The notes: generated by a model from the sequence alone, not told the origin. Shown: positions 27,824-36,563, counted from the stretch's first letter. The stretch is 64,000 bases of DNA from Maricaulis sp048270095 (GCF_048270095.1 NZ_JBLWTL010000015.1:9283-73282), one strand, 5' to 3'. Numbers and translations are program-made.

Positions 27824-28213
27824 ATGATGTTTGCCAGCCTGGTCCTATCGCTTGCCGGACTCGCCCAGCCCGTTTTTGCCGATGATCCGGCGCAGTATTC
27901 TGACTGGCTGCAACATGGTTGCCGCATTCAGCAAGTCGGGCATAGCGGCGGCGAGCCGGTGGATCACACGGCATTCTGTGCCTGTTTCGACGCCCGTGTA
28001 AGTGAGGCGGGCGGCGGCGGGATCTATCGCGCCTTCGCGCTCGGCATGCAGGGGGCGCTACGCGAGCAATCCCTGATCGAGGACTGGGAGGCGGCGCGCG
28101 ATACCGCGGCGGCCGAGGCCGGCGCCATGAGTCTGGAAACCCAGACCGGCTTCTCGCAAATCCTCCAGAACTCGCTCCTCGCTTGCGTGCATCTGTCCTA
28201 TCAGGGCGAGTGA
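27824..28213 (+). CDS. Small exported protein with Cys-x-Cys motif, unknown
   Basis: 129 residues with a signal peptide (FASLVLSLAGLAQPVFA) and a short mature part with four cysteines (HGCRIQ, then FCACFDARV, and LLACVH). An SD GAGG is placed properly before the ATG. The pattern resembles small periplasmic Cys-bearing proteins of alphaproteobacteria, but I do not recognise a named family. It lies between argS and the glycine riboswitch, about 70 bases after argS. Confidence 0.65.
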   Translation: MMFASLVLSLAGLAQPVFADDPAQYSDWLQHGCRIQQVGHSGGEPVDHTAFCACFDARVSEAGGGGIYRAFALGMQGALREQSLIEDWEAARDTAAAEAGAMSLETQTGFSQILQNSLLACVHLSYQGE

Positions 28214-28357
28214 CGGCCCTCACAGGCGAGCCGGTCGCCAAGCCTGCCATCTGGAAGTCACGCCGAGGCCACCGCCTTTTCTGCGGGAAAAGCGAGGCGT
28301 CACCCGTCTTCGCGCATTGACTCCGGCGTCCGGGATACTAAGAGTGCGCACCAACTT

Positions 28358-28383
28358 CCAGGCCCGTCGCGAGACGCGCCTGG
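28358..28383 (+). repeat. Stable hairpin just upstream of the glycine riboswitch
   Basis: CCAGGC-C-CGTC, a GCGA tetraloop, then GACG-C-GCCTGG forms a ten-pair stem with one C-C mismatch and a GNRA loop. It lies between the small exported gene and the first glycine aptamer. No T run follows, so it is not a classical terminator. It may be the 5' end of the leader RNA. Confidence 0.45.
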
Positions 28384-28395
28384 CGGGCTATATCT

Positions 28396-28590
28396 CCTCG
28401 CGGGAGAGACCGGCGAACAGGCCGGCGCCGAAGGCGCAACCGCCCCGGAAACGCTCAGGCAGACGGACCGCGAGAGAGACAAACGCTGGAAAGTGAGTGG
28501 GGCCGAAAGGCTTTAACTCCACCGACGGAGCAAGCGTGTCTCGCAAGGGCGGGTTCGCGCGGAATCTCTCAGGTCACGGGACAGCGGGGG
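28396..28590 (+). ncRNA. Tandem glycine riboswitch upstream of gcv operon
   Basis: Two consecutive glycine aptamers. The first has the conserved core GCGCCGAAGGCGCAA (28425-28439) and GGAAACGCTCAGGCAGACGG (28447-28466), closed by GCGGGAGAG and ACCGC. The second has CACCGACGGAGCAAGC (28520-28535) and GGAATCTCTCAGGTCACGGG (28561-28580). A short linker joins them, as in the cooperative VCI-II type. In this family glycine binding turns on cleavage-system genes, which here start at 28649. Boundaries are approximate. Confidence 0.93.
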
Positions 28591-28648
28591 CGACGACTTG
28601 CCGGCGGATCACCGCAGGCAGGATCAGCGCTCTTGTCAGGACCCGTCA

Positions 28649-29746
28649 ATGACCGAAATTCTCCACAAAACTCCACTCCATGCCCTGCATCTCGAACTGG
28701 GCGGCAAAATGGTGCCGTTCGCGGGCTATGACATGCCGGTCCAGTATCCGCTCGGCATCATGGGTGAGCACAAGCAGACCCGCGAGAAGGCCGGCCTGTT
28801 CGATGTCTCCCATATGGGGCAGGCGCGCTATACCGGCGATGAGGCCGCGCTCGAGGCGCTGCTGACCTGTGATCTCGCCCTGCTTGGTGCCGGCGAACAG
28901 AAATACACCCTGCTCCTGAATGACGAGGGCGGGATTCGCGACGACCTGATGGTCTCGCGTCCGGATGGCGACGGGATATTCCTCGTCGTCAATGCGGCGA
29001 TGAAGGACCAGGATTTCGCCCATCTCGAAGCCGGAACGGCCGGCAAGGGCAAGCTGGTCCGGCTTGAGGACCGCGCGCTTCTGGCGCTGCAGGGCCCGGC
29101 CGCGAAAGACGTGATGGCGCGGCTTTGCCCCGACGCCTGCAAGCTGGTCTTCATGCAGTGCGGCGCCTTCACCCTCGATGGCGTCCAGGTGTTGATGTCG
29201 CGTTCGGGTTATACCGGCGAGGACGGGTTCGAGATCTCCATCCCGCAAGCCGATGCGGTCCGTATTGCACGGCTCCTGCTGGCCCAGGACGAGGTTGAGG
29301 CGATTGGCCTGGGCGCGCGCGACTCGCTGCGTCTGGAAGCCGGGCTCTGCCTGTATGGCCATGACATGGACACGACGCGCACGCCGGTCGAGGCCTCGCT
29401 GATCTGGGCTTTGGCCAAGACCCGCCGCGAGCGTGGCGATTTTCCGGGCGCCGCCGTCATTCAGCAACAGATCGACGCCAAGACCTCACAAAAGCGCATC
29501 GGCCTGACCCTGTCCGGCGCACCGGCGCGCGAAGGCGCCGAGATCGCGACCAGGGACGGCAAGATCATCGGCGTCGTCACCTCTGGCGGTTTCGGCCCGA
29601 CCTTCAATGGTCCGGTCGCGATGGGCTATGTCGAGCGCGACTTCATGGCTGAAGGCACAGAGCTCGATCTCATCGTGCGCGGAAAGCCACGCCCGGCGAT
29701 GGTGACCAAATTGCCGTTCGTGCCAAATAATTTCTTCCGGGGCTAA
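28649..29746 (+). CDS. gcvT: Glycine cleavage system T protein (aminomethyltransferase)
   Basis: 365-residue folate-dependent T protein, which releases ammonia from the aminomethyl-lipoyl H protein and transfers the methylene group to tetrahydrofolate. Typical segments: LHALHLELGGKMVPFAGYDM at the start, GLFDVSHMGQ, SRSGYTGEDGFEI and LGARDSLRLEAGLCLYG. Start at 28649 (MTEILHKTPL) follows an AGGA; the frame open to 28598 runs through the riboswitch expression platform. First gene after the riboswitch. Confidence 0.96.
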   Translation: MTEILHKTPLHALHLELGGKMVPFAGYDMPVQYPLGIMGEHKQTREKAGLFDVSHMGQARYTGDEAALEALLTCDLALLGAGEQKYTLLLNDEGGIRDDLMVSRPDGDGIFLVVNAAMKDQDFAHLEAGTAGKGKLVRLEDRALLALQGPAAKDVMARLCPDACKLVFMQCGAFTLDGVQVLMSRSGYTGEDGFEISIPQADAVRIARLLLAQDEVEAIGLGARDSLRLEAGLCLYGHDMDTTRTPVEASLIWALAKTRRERGDFPGAAVIQQQIDAKTSQKRIGLTLSGAPAREGAEIATRDGKIIGVVTSGGFGPTFNGPVAMGYVERDFMAEGTELDLIVRGKPRPAMVTKLPFVPNNFFRG

Positions 29747-29784
29747 ATCAATCAATCCAGATTATCTGGGGCAGGAGACACACC

Positions 29785-30150
29785 ATGACCACGCGTTACA
29801 CCGAAGACCATGAATGGATCACCGTTGAGGGCGATGTCGCAACCGTCGGCATCACCGTTCACGCCGCCGAACAGCTCGGCGATGTTGTATTCGTCGAATT
29901 GCCCGATACCGGCAAGACGCTGGCGAAGGGCGATGAGTTTGCCGTCGTCGAATCGGTCAAGGCCGCCTCGGAAGTCTATGCCCCGATTGATGGCGAGATC
30001 ATTGCCATCAATTCCGTGCTCGACGATGCACCTGCCACCGTCAATGAAGACGCCGCCGGTGCCGGCTGGTTCGTCAAGATCAAGATGTCGGACGCCTCCC
30101 AGCTCGACGGTCTGATGGACGAAGCTGCCTATAACGCCCACATCGCTTAA
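29785..30150 (+). CDS. gcvH: Glycine cleavage system H protein
   Basis: 121-residue lipoyl carrier of the glycine cleavage system. The lipoylated lysine lies in VVESVKAASEVYAP near residue 61, with the usual N-terminus YTEDHEWITVEGD and the GDVVFVELPDTGK strand. GGAG lies just before the ATG. It shuttles the aminomethyl group between P, T and L proteins; no L protein gene is in the window. Confidence 0.96.
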   Translation: MTTRYTEDHEWITVEGDVATVGITVHAAEQLGDVVFVELPDTGKTLAKGDEFAVVESVKAASEVYAPIDGEIIAINSVLDDAPATVNEDAAGAGWFVKIKMSDASQLDGLMDEAAYNAHIA

Positions 30151-30160
30151 GGCTCATCTC

Positions 30161-31504
30161 ATGCGCTACCTCCCCCATATCGATTCCGACCGCAAGGCGA
30201 TGCTCGAGGCGATTGGCGTCGCTTCGATTGATGATCTCTTCACCGATGTGCCCGAAGCGGCCCGTCTGAACGGCCTGGTCGATCTACCGCTCAAACAGGG
30301 CGAACTCGCCGTTGAGCGCGCCATGTCGGCCATGGCCTCGCGCAACATCTCGGCCGGATCGGTACCGTTCTTCCTGGGGGCAGGGGCCTATCGCCACCAT
30401 ATCCCGTCGACGGTGGATCATTTGATCCAGCGCTCCGAATTCCTCACCGCCTACACGCCCTATCAGCCGGAGATCAGCCAGGGGACTTTGCAGACCCTGT
30501 TTGAATTCCAGACCCAGGTCGCGCTTCTGACCGGCATGGATGTCGCCAATGCCTCGATGTATGACGGCTCCACCGCCTGCGCCGAAGCGGTGATGATGGC
30601 GGCGCGTGTGACCAAGCGCGACAAGGCCGTGATGGCCGGCACAGTGCATCCGCACTATGTCGAGGCGAGCAAGACGCTGGCGAAATACTCCGATGTCGAG
30701 ATCGCTGTGACCCAGCCGGCGGTCGGCGGGCTGGACGAGCTGATCGCGGCGATCGACGAGACCACCGCCTGTGTCGTGGTGCAGACGCCGGACATTTTCG
30801 GGCAGCTGCATGATCTGCGGGCCATCTCGGAGATTGCCCATGCCAAGGGCGCGCTGGTGATCGCGGTCTTCACCGAAACCGTGTCGCTCGGCCTGGTCGA
30901 GGCGCCCGGCGATATGGGCGCGGATATCGCGGTTGGCGAAGGCCAGTCGATTGGTGTCGGTCTCAATTTCGGCGGGCCCTATGTTGGCCTGTTTGCCTGC
31001 AAGAATGAGCGCAATTTCATCCGGCAAATGCCCGGCCGCCTGGCCGGCGAAACCGTCGATGCTGATGGCCGCCGCGGCTATGTGCTGACCCTGTCGACAC
31101 GCGAGCAACATATTCGCCGCGAGAAGGCGACGTCCAACATCTGTACCAATGCCGGCCTGTGCTCGCTGGCCTTCACCATCCATATGACCTTGCTCGGTGA
31201 AGCCGGTCTGCGCACCCTGGCGCGTCTCAATCACGAGACCGCCTGCGATCTGGCCGACCGGCTTGGCTCGATCGAGGGCGTTGAAGTGCTCAATTCCAGC
31301 TTCTTCAATGAATTCACCCTGCGCCTGCCGAAACCGGCGGCTGAAGTGGTCGAGGAGCTGGCCCGTATCGGCGTGCTCGGCGGCGTGCCTGCCAGCCGGC
31401 TCTATCCCGGCCAGTTCGAGGACCTCCTCCTCGTCACGGCGACGGAAACCAATACCGAGAGTGATATGATCGTGTTCGAAAAAGCCTTGCGGGGTGTCCT
31501 CTGA
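30161..31504 (+). CDS. gcvPA: Glycine dehydrogenase (decarboxylating) subunit 1
   Basis: 447-residue N-terminal half of the split PLP-dependent P protein. Recognised by MRYLPHIDSDRKAML at the start, GAYRHHIPSTVDHL, TPYQPEISQGTLQTLFEFQ and YDGSTACAEAVMMA. In this family the catalytic lysine is on the other subunit. The stop codon overlaps the gcvPB ATG by one base, so the halves are made together. Confidence 0.96.
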   Translation: MRYLPHIDSDRKAMLEAIGVASIDDLFTDVPEAARLNGLVDLPLKQGELAVERAMSAMASRNISAGSVPFFLGAGAYRHHIPSTVDHLIQRSEFLTAYTPYQPEISQGTLQTLFEFQTQVALLTGMDVANASMYDGSTACAEAVMMAARVTKRDKAVMAGTVHPHYVEASKTLAKYSDVEIAVTQPAVGGLDELIAAIDETTACVVVQTPDIFGQLHDLRAISEIAHAKGALVIAVFTETVSLGLVEAPGDMGADIAVGEGQSIGVGLNFGGPYVGLFACKNERNFIRQMPGRLAGETVDADGRRGYVLTLSTREQHIRREKATSNICTNAGLCSLAFTIHMTLLGEAGLRTLARLNHETACDLADRLGSIEGVEVLNSSFFNEFTLRLPKPAAEVVEELARIGVLGGVPASRLYPGQFEDLLLVTATETNTESDMIVFEKALRGVL

Positions 31505-33093
31505 TGGCAATGAATACTCAAGGGCGTCCGACCCGCATGGCCGAGAATGTCGCCACCGGCGGCTATGGCGACACTGTTTCCGGCTCACGCGGTCTGGAAC
31601 AGGCCGAACCGTTGATCTTCGAGCGCGGCGGTGTTGAAAACACCGGCGTTGATTTCCCGGCCCCGAAGGGCAGCAAGACACGTCTTGGCGGCCTCGAGCG
31701 GACGGCCCCGATTGGTCTGCCTGGCCTCTCCGAGCCGGAAACCATGCGCCATTATGTGCGTCTGAGCCGGAAGAATTACGCGATCGATCTGGGCCTTTAC
31801 CCCCTCGGATCGTGCACGATGAAGCATAATCCGCGGCTCAACGAGAAAGTCGCGCGCATGCCCGGCTTTGCCGATGTCCACCCGCTGCAGCCGGCCTCGA
31901 CCGTGCAGGGCGCCTATGAAGTCATGGACGTGCTCGCCCATTGGCTTCTGAAACTGACCGCCATGCCGGCCGTCGCCCTGTCGCCGAAAGCCGGCGCGCA
32001 TGGCGAGTTCTGCGGCATGATGGCGATCCGCGCCCGTCTCGACGCTGATGGCCAGACCCATCGCCGCCGTGTCCTGGTGCCGGAATCAGCCCATGGCACC
32101 AATCCGGCGACCGCGGTCCAGTGTGGTTTCACCGTTGACGAGATCCCGGCCGATGCCGGTGGCCGCGTCGATATGGAAGCGCTCAAGGCCAAGCTCGGCG
32201 ATGATGTCGCCGGTATCATGCTGACCAATCCCAACACCTGCGGCCTGTTCGAGCGTGACATCAGGGAAATTGCCGACCTGATTCATGGCTGCGGCGGGTA
32301 TTTCTACTGCGATGGCGCCAATTTCAACGCCATTGTCGGGCGCGTCCGCCCCGGCGATCTCGGCGTTGATGCCATGCATATCAATCTGCACAAGACCTTC
32401 TCGACGCCGCATGGCGGCGGCGGTCCCGGTGCCGGTCCGACGGTGTTGTCCGAGGCGCTCGCCCCGTTTGCACCGCTGCCACTGCTGATGATTGATCGAG
32501 ACAATCCCAAGGGCATGGCGATCATGCATATGGCCGAGCATGAGAGCGAGCTGGACGGCAAGGATCTGCATCCTTTCGGCCGCATGGCGGCCTTCCATGG
32601 CCAGATGGGCATGTTCACCCGCGCGCTCACCTATATGATGAGCCATGGTGCCGACGGCCTGAAACAGGTCGCCGATGATGCCGTACTCAATGCCAACTAT
32701 ATCCTGGCGGGCCTGAACGGTGTGATGACGCAGGCCTTCGAAGGACATTGCATGCATGAAGCCCTGTTCGATGATCGTTTCCTGAAGGGGACGGGCGTCA
32801 CGACACTCGATTTCGCCAAGGCGATGATCGATGAGGGCTATCATCCGATGACGATGTATTTCCCGCTCGTCGTCCACGGCGCCATTCTGATCGAGCCAAC
32901 CGAGACCGAGTCCAGGGGCGGTCTCGACCGTTTCATCGAGGTCATGGAATCCCTCGCGCTAGCGGCCAAGGCCGGCGAGACCGGCCGCTTCGCAGCAGCC
33001 CCGGTTCACGCCCCGCTCAAACGTCTCGACGAGACCCGTGCAGCACGCCAGCCGGTCCTGCGCTGGACACCGGCTGCCGACGCTGCGGAATAG
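31504..33093 (+). CDS. gcvPB: Glycine dehydrogenase (decarboxylating) subunit 2
   Basis: 529-residue C-terminal half of the P protein, carrying the PLP lysine in NLHKTFSTPHGGGGPG near residue 299. The segment LGLYPLGSCTMKHNPRLNE is diagnostic, and the end has the MTMYFPLVVHGAILIEPTETE motif. It decarboxylates glycine and loads the aminomethyl group on GcvH. The start could also be the ATG two codons downstream. A GC-rich hairpin follows the stop. Confidence 0.96.
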   Translation: MAMNTQGRPTRMAENVATGGYGDTVSGSRGLEQAEPLIFERGGVENTGVDFPAPKGSKTRLGGLERTAPIGLPGLSEPETMRHYVRLSRKNYAIDLGLYPLGSCTMKHNPRLNEKVARMPGFADVHPLQPASTVQGAYEVMDVLAHWLLKLTAMPAVALSPKAGAHGEFCGMMAIRARLDADGQTHRRRVLVPESAHGTNPATAVQCGFTVDEIPADAGGRVDMEALKAKLGDDVAGIMLTNPNTCGLFERDIREIADLIHGCGGYFYCDGANFNAIVGRVRPGDLGVDAMHINLHKTFSTPHGGGGPGAGPTVLSEALAPFAPLPLLMIDRDNPKGMAIMHMAEHESELDGKDLHPFGRMAAFHGQMGMFTRALTYMMSHGADGLKQVADDAVLNANYILAGLNGVMTQAFEGHCMHEALFDDRFLKGTGVTTLDFAKAMIDEGYHPMTMYFPLVVHGAILIEPTETESRGGLDRFIEVMESLALAAKAGETGRFAAAPVHAPLKRLDETRAARQPVLRWTPAADAAE

Positions 33094-33100
33094 CTGCGTA

Positions 33101-33152
33101 AAACACCCCTCTCTCCGGCCGGGTCACTTCACCCGGCCGGGGGGAGGGGTTT
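33101..33152 (+). terminator. Strong hairpin terminator after the gcv operon
   Basis: The stem pairs CCGGCCGGGT with ACCCGGCCGG around a six-base loop, extended by CCCCTC/GAGGGG after a small bulge and by AAA/TTT at the base. It ends with only a short T run. It begins 8 bases after the gcvPB stop. Confidence 0.65.
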
Positions 33153-33556
33153 CACGGATTTGCGCCAGCCGGTCGGGGCCGGGCGACGACGTGACAGATC
33201 TTTCATGCGAAAATCGGTGCACGCATCTTGTGTTCGCGCCAGCGAAGCCGCATCTGAAGAGGGCTGCGGGTGATACCGGCTGCGGTAAATTATGAGTTCT
33301 GATATCCGGCTTTCGGCGGGCAGGGCGCACGCTGTACCGGAATGACGGGATGATTGTTTGCCCTGGCAGGTGATCCTCGCGAATCCGGTGCGCATATACA
33401 ACAGCTGCAATATGAGTCGCAGACGCTGCCTGATTTTCGGCTCTTTTGCCTCGCATTGGGGCCAAGTTTACGAATTAGATGTTATCTATTCAGTCCTGAA
33501 ACCGGCCCGGTGCCGGCACCATACCGGGCAGATGGGTTTATAAGGATGGTCACCAC
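33153..33556. other. 404-bp intergenic stretch without a recognised gene
   Basis: Between the gcv terminator and the small membrane protein. Short open frames here have no convincing SD or protein pattern. The last 90 bases, near 33460-33500, are clearly AT-richer than the rest and may hold the promoter of the next gene. I see no riboswitch or RNA fold I can name. Confidence 0.5.
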
Positions 33557-33850
33557 ATGAATGAGGCACTGAACGGATTGGCACGCTCGAACGCATTCGG
33601 TGCGGCGATCGTGTTCGTGATCCGCACCATTGTGATTTCGATCGGTGTGATCCTGATGATCCTCGCCGTGCCGGTTGCCTTCGTGACGCCGCTTATCCCG
33701 GTTGGCCTGCCGATGGGCCTGTTTGGTCTGGTGCTGGTGGCCGCCGCCTCCAAGACCGCGCACACTTTCATCACGGATGGCCTGCGCCGTTTCCCATGGG
33801 TCTGGAAGCGCGTCCGCTTCGCCTTTGGTGAAAAGGACGCTGCCGAATAG
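33557..33850 (+). CDS. Small two-helix membrane protein, unknown
   Basis: 97 residues with two strongly hydrophobic spans (VFVIRTIVISIGVILMILAV and LIPVGLPMGLFGLVLVAAAS) separated by the short turn PVAFVTPLI, followed by a basic C-terminus (RRFPWVWKRVRFAFGE). It resembles small alphaproteobacterial inner-membrane proteins without assigned role. An AAGGATG precedes the ATG by about 9 bases. A bidirectional terminator follows. Confidence 0.7.
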   Translation: MNEALNGLARSNAFGAAIVFVIRTIVISIGVILMILAVPVAFVTPLIPVGLPMGLFGLVLVAAASKTAHTFITDGLRRFPWVWKRVRFAFGEKDAAE

Positions 33851-33881
33851 GCCGCTCCCGCCGATGGGATCCAGGCAAAGA

Positions 33882-33915
33882 AAAAAGGCCCGCAGCGATC
33901 GCTGGGGGCCTTTTT
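33882..33915. terminator. Bidirectional intrinsic terminator
   Basis: Inverted repeat AAAAAGGCCC-G-CAGC / GCTG-G-GGGCCTTTTT with a GATC loop and one G-G mismatch, with A and T runs at the base. It serves both the small membrane protein gene and the minus-strand F0 operon. It shares its base and AGCGAT element with the terminator at 3.9 kb. Confidence 0.88.
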
Positions 33916-33938
33916 GCTGTCTGTGATCCGGGTCTGAC

Positions 33939-34442
33939 CTAGTTGAACTGCGTGCCGACCAGCTTGATGTCGGCATCGACCAGCTTGTTCAGATCCGCCT
34001 TCTTCATTGAAGCGGTGAGCAAGTGCTCGGCGGCCTTCGTCGCCAGATCGGCAGCGGCAGCGCGGACATCAGCCGCGGCAGACGCTTCGGCCTGGGCAAT
34101 GCGCTGCTCGGCCAGGGCCGTGCGACGCTCGAGGCGTTCCGCCATCTCCTCGCGAGCCTGCTTCTTCAGCATTTTGGCTTCATTCTTGGCCTGGGCGACA
34201 ATCGCTGCAGCCTCTTCAACGGCGTCCTGCTGGCGGCGCTGGAAGCTGGCGAGCAATTCCTGGGCCTCATCGCGCAGGCGGCGGGCTTCGGCGATCTCGT
34301 CGGCAATCCCCTGGGCGCGGGCGTCCAGTTGCTTGGCGACCAGGCCCGGTACGCGGACATAGATCAGCCCACCGATGACGATGAAGAATGACAGGGCGAC
34401 CCAGAAGGCCGCTTCGTTTGGATGGATCCAGTCGAATGTCAT
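33939..34442 (-). CDS. atpF: ATP synthase F0 subunit b
   Basis: 167-residue b subunit of the F0 stator: one N-terminal membrane helix (AAFWVALSFFIVIGGLIYV) and a long charged helix rich in Ala, Glu and Arg (RRLRDEAQELLASFQRRQQ onward) that forms the peripheral stalk with b-prime. Last gene of the F0 operon; the terminator follows within 25 bases of its stop. Confidence 0.93.
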   Translation of the reverse strand: MTFDWIHPNEAAFWVALSFFIVIGGLIYVRVPGLVAKQLDARAQGIADEIAEARRLRDEAQELLASFQRRQQDAVEEAAAIVAQAKNEAKMLKKQAREEMAERLERRTALAEQRIAQAEASAAADVRAAAADLATKAAEHLLTASMKKADLNKLVDADIKLVGTQFN

Positions 34443-34454
34443 GATGTCCGTCCT

Positions 34455-35054
34455 CTAGCGGCCGTCACTGACGGCGGACTGGATCGACTTGTCGTCGAGT
34501 TCGGTCCCCGTCAATTGAACGATAATCGCCCGTGTGGCGTCGACAGCGATCGTTTCGACATTTGCCAGCGCCTTGGTCCGCATGTCGGCAATGCGCGTCT
34601 CAGCGGCATCCTGACGCTTGGCGATTTCGAGATCGGCCTGGGCTGCCTCGGCAGCCATGGCCTTGTCGACCTCGACCCGGTTGCCCAGGGCCAGGGCGTG
34701 AGCCTTGGCGCGGGCCTCCAGGAGCAGGCGTTCGTATTCAGCCGCCGAATCGTCGGCTTTCTGCTTGAGGTCGGCGGCCGCATCGAGATCGTCTGCGATA
34801 CGGTCACGCCGTTCTTCAATGGCATTGCGGATGCGCGGAAGGACAACCTTCCACATCATCACATAGAGCAGGGTGAAGGTGACCGCCAGCCAGAACAATT
34901 GTCCTGGCCAGGTCGAGACGTCCAGCTGCGGCAGGCCGCCGCTGGCATGTGCCTCGGCGGCATGTTCGACCGCCGCATGAGCCGGATCGGTTGCGGCTTC
35001 GCCATGCGGCTGCGCCTGGCCGACCAGCCATGTGGATTCGGAGAAATTGATCAT
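34455..35054 (-). CDS. atpG: ATP synthase F0 subunit b-prime
   Basis: 199-residue second b-type subunit, typical of alphaproteobacteria and photosynthetic bacteria. An N-terminal His/Ala-rich extension precedes the membrane helix (LFWLAVTFTLLYVMMWKVVLP) and the long coiled stalk (RIRNAIEERRDRIADDLDAA). The ATG at 35054 (MINFSEST) is used; a TTG two codons upstream is possible. It pairs with AtpF as a heterodimer. Confidence 0.92.
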   Translation of the reverse strand: MINFSESTWLVGQAQPHGEAATDPAHAAVEHAAEAHASGGLPQLDVSTWPGQLFWLAVTFTLLYVMMWKVVLPRIRNAIEERRDRIADDLDAAADLKQKADDSAAEYERLLLEARAKAHALALGNRVEVDKAMAAEAAQADLEIAKRQDAAETRIADMRTKALANVETIAVDATRAIIVQLTGTELDDKSIQSAVSDGR

Positions 35055-35097
35055 CTTCAATGCTCTTTGAACGGCAATGGGAGCGGGTGGAGACGGA

Positions 35098-35322
35098 TCA
35101 ACCGAAGAGGATGATCATCGCCACGACGAAACCCAGAAGACCGGTGAACTCGGTCAGGGCGAAGCCGATCAGGAGAGTCGTGAACTGACCTGCTGCGGCA
35201 GACGGGTTGCGCAGTGCGCCCGAAAGATAGCTGGCGAAGATGGTACCGATACCGACGCCGGCGCCTGCGAGGGCGAGAGCTGCAATGCCTGCACCGATTT
35301 GCTTGGCTGCTTCGATTTCCAT
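35098..35322 (-). CDS. atpE: ATP synthase F0 subunit c
   Basis: 74-residue hairpin of two membrane helices that makes the rotor ring. The loop ASYLSGALRNPSAA carries the conserved polar Arg-Asn-Pro, and the proton-carrying carboxylate is the Glu in LLIGFALTEFTGLL. The glycine-rich first helix (IGAGIAALALAGAGVGIG) is typical. Confidence 0.96.
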   Translation of the reverse strand: MEIEAAKQIGAGIAALALAGAGVGIGTIFASYLSGALRNPSAAAGQFTTLLIGFALTEFTGLLGFVVAMIILFG

Positions 35323-35370
35323 GGGATGGCTCCTGTTGAATAAGGTGTGTGGCTGGAAGGGTGAAAAACT

Positions 35371-36132
35371 TTAGTGAGACGGATGCAAGGCATCATTGAG
35401 ATAGATGCAGGTGAGAACCGCGAACACATAGGCTTGCAGGAAGGCAATCACCAGCTCAAGCGCGGTGACGGCCGTCGCGACGGCCAGCGGCAGCACTGCG
35501 CCGGCAATGCCGATCGCGCCCAGGCTGGACAGGGAGAGCACGAAGCCGCCGAACAATTTGAGCAGGGTGTGACCGGCCATCATGTTGGCGAACAAACGAA
35601 TGGCCAGGGAGAAAGGCCGGCTCAGGAAGGAGATGAATTCGATCGGGACGATCAGGATATACATCACTGGCGGCAGGCCGGCCGGTGCGAAGAGCTTGAG
35701 AAAGCCGAAACCATTCTTGATGAAGCCGGTGATCACCACCAGGGCAATCGAGGTCAGCCCGAGGGCGAGGGTCACGACCAGCTGGCTGGTCACCGTATAG
35801 CTGCCGGGCAGCATGCCCAGCAGGTTGGCGACCAGGATAAAGATGAAGAGCGTGAAGACATAGGGGAAGACCGCGCGGCCTTCCTCGCCCATGATCGAGC
35901 GCACCATATCGGCGACAAAGCCATAGAGTATCTCGGCGATCGACTGCGACCGCGTCGGCACCATGGCGCCGCGCCCGGTCAGCAGGATCAGGCCGAAACT
36001 GGTGACCAGGGTCGTCGCAATCATGAAGAGCGCCGAATTGGTGATCGTCAGGTCGATTCCGAACAGGGTCGGCAGCTCCAGGACGGGCTGCACGACGAAT
36101 TGGTGCATCGGATCTGTTTCGAGCAAGGCCAT
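35371..36132 (-). CDS. atpB: ATP synthase F0 subunit a
   Basis: 253-residue membrane subunit forming the proton half-channels. The essential arginine lies in FSLAIRLFANMMAGH near residue 189, and the C-terminal helix QAYVFAVLTCIYLNDA is typical. Starts directly after the atpI stop codon without a gap. Confidence 0.96.
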   Translation of the reverse strand: MALLETDPMHQFVVQPVLELPTLFGIDLTITNSALFMIATTLVTSFGLILLTGRGAMVPTRSQSIAEILYGFVADMVRSIMGEEGRAVFPYVFTLFIFILVANLLGMLPGSYTVTSQLVVTLALGLTSIALVVITGFIKNGFGFLKLFAPAGLPPVMYILIVPIEFISFLSRPFSLAIRLFANMMAGHTLLKLFGGFVLSLSSLGAIGIAGAVLPLAVATAVTALELVIAFLQAYVFAVLTCIYLNDALHPSH

Positions 36133-36522
36133 CTAGTCTTCTTTCGTCGCGTCAGAACCCGGCATGGCGCCGGCGTCACATCCAGTCGTTTCGGCCTTGG
36201 CCGCATTCTCGGCATTCGCCGCAGCTGCCTCGCGCATGATATTGCGCAAGCCGGCCGCAAAACCCAGTATTACTCCGACCAGCATGCCCCACGGCGCGAT
36301 ATCGAAAAACTTGTCCGCTGCCCAGCCCAGGGCCGTCCCGACCAAAACGCCACCGGCAAAGCCGCTACCGTATTTGACGCTGACACTCCAGGCATTGCTC
36401 GTCTCGGTCTCTGGTTGGGTCTTTTCGCGGTGCCGGGCGATCTTGTCGCTCAGGCGCCGGTCAAAATCCTTCAGATCCTCGCTACGATCGGGTGTTTTCG
36501 GTCTATCGTCTCGTTCAGACAT
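36133..36522 (-). CDS. atpI: ATP synthase protein I (AtpI)
   Basis: 129-residue small membrane protein at the head of the F0 operon. A charged N-terminus (LKDFDRRLSDKIARHREKT) precedes two helices (YGSGFAGGVLVGTALGWAAD and PWGMLVGVILGFAAGL), as in the AtpI family, which helps assemble the c-ring or move Mg. The C-terminal tail is Ala-rich. A strong promoter lies 40-70 bases upstream. Confidence 0.9.
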   Translation of the reverse strand: MSERDDRPKTPDRSEDLKDFDRRLSDKIARHREKTQPETETSNAWSVSVKYGSGFAGGVLVGTALGWAADKFFDIAPWGMLVGVILGFAAGLRNIMREAAAANAENAAKAETTGCDAGAMPGSDATKED

Positions 36523-36563
36523 GGAAATCGGTCCGCCCGCCGGGCCTCCCAGCAGGCGCGCGC

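Noticed and set aside
28300..28482. 60-codon minus-strand frame over the glycine riboswitch
   Set aside because: It covers conserved aptamer sequence and has no SD or protein pattern.
30284..31681. 465-codon minus-strand frame opposite gcvPA
   Set aside because: The plus strand encodes an unmistakable glycine dehydrogenase subunit; the reverse frame has no domain pattern.
33358..33543. 61-codon plus-strand frame in the gap before the small membrane protein
   Set aside because: No ribosome-binding site and no recognisable protein features; kept as unexplained gap.
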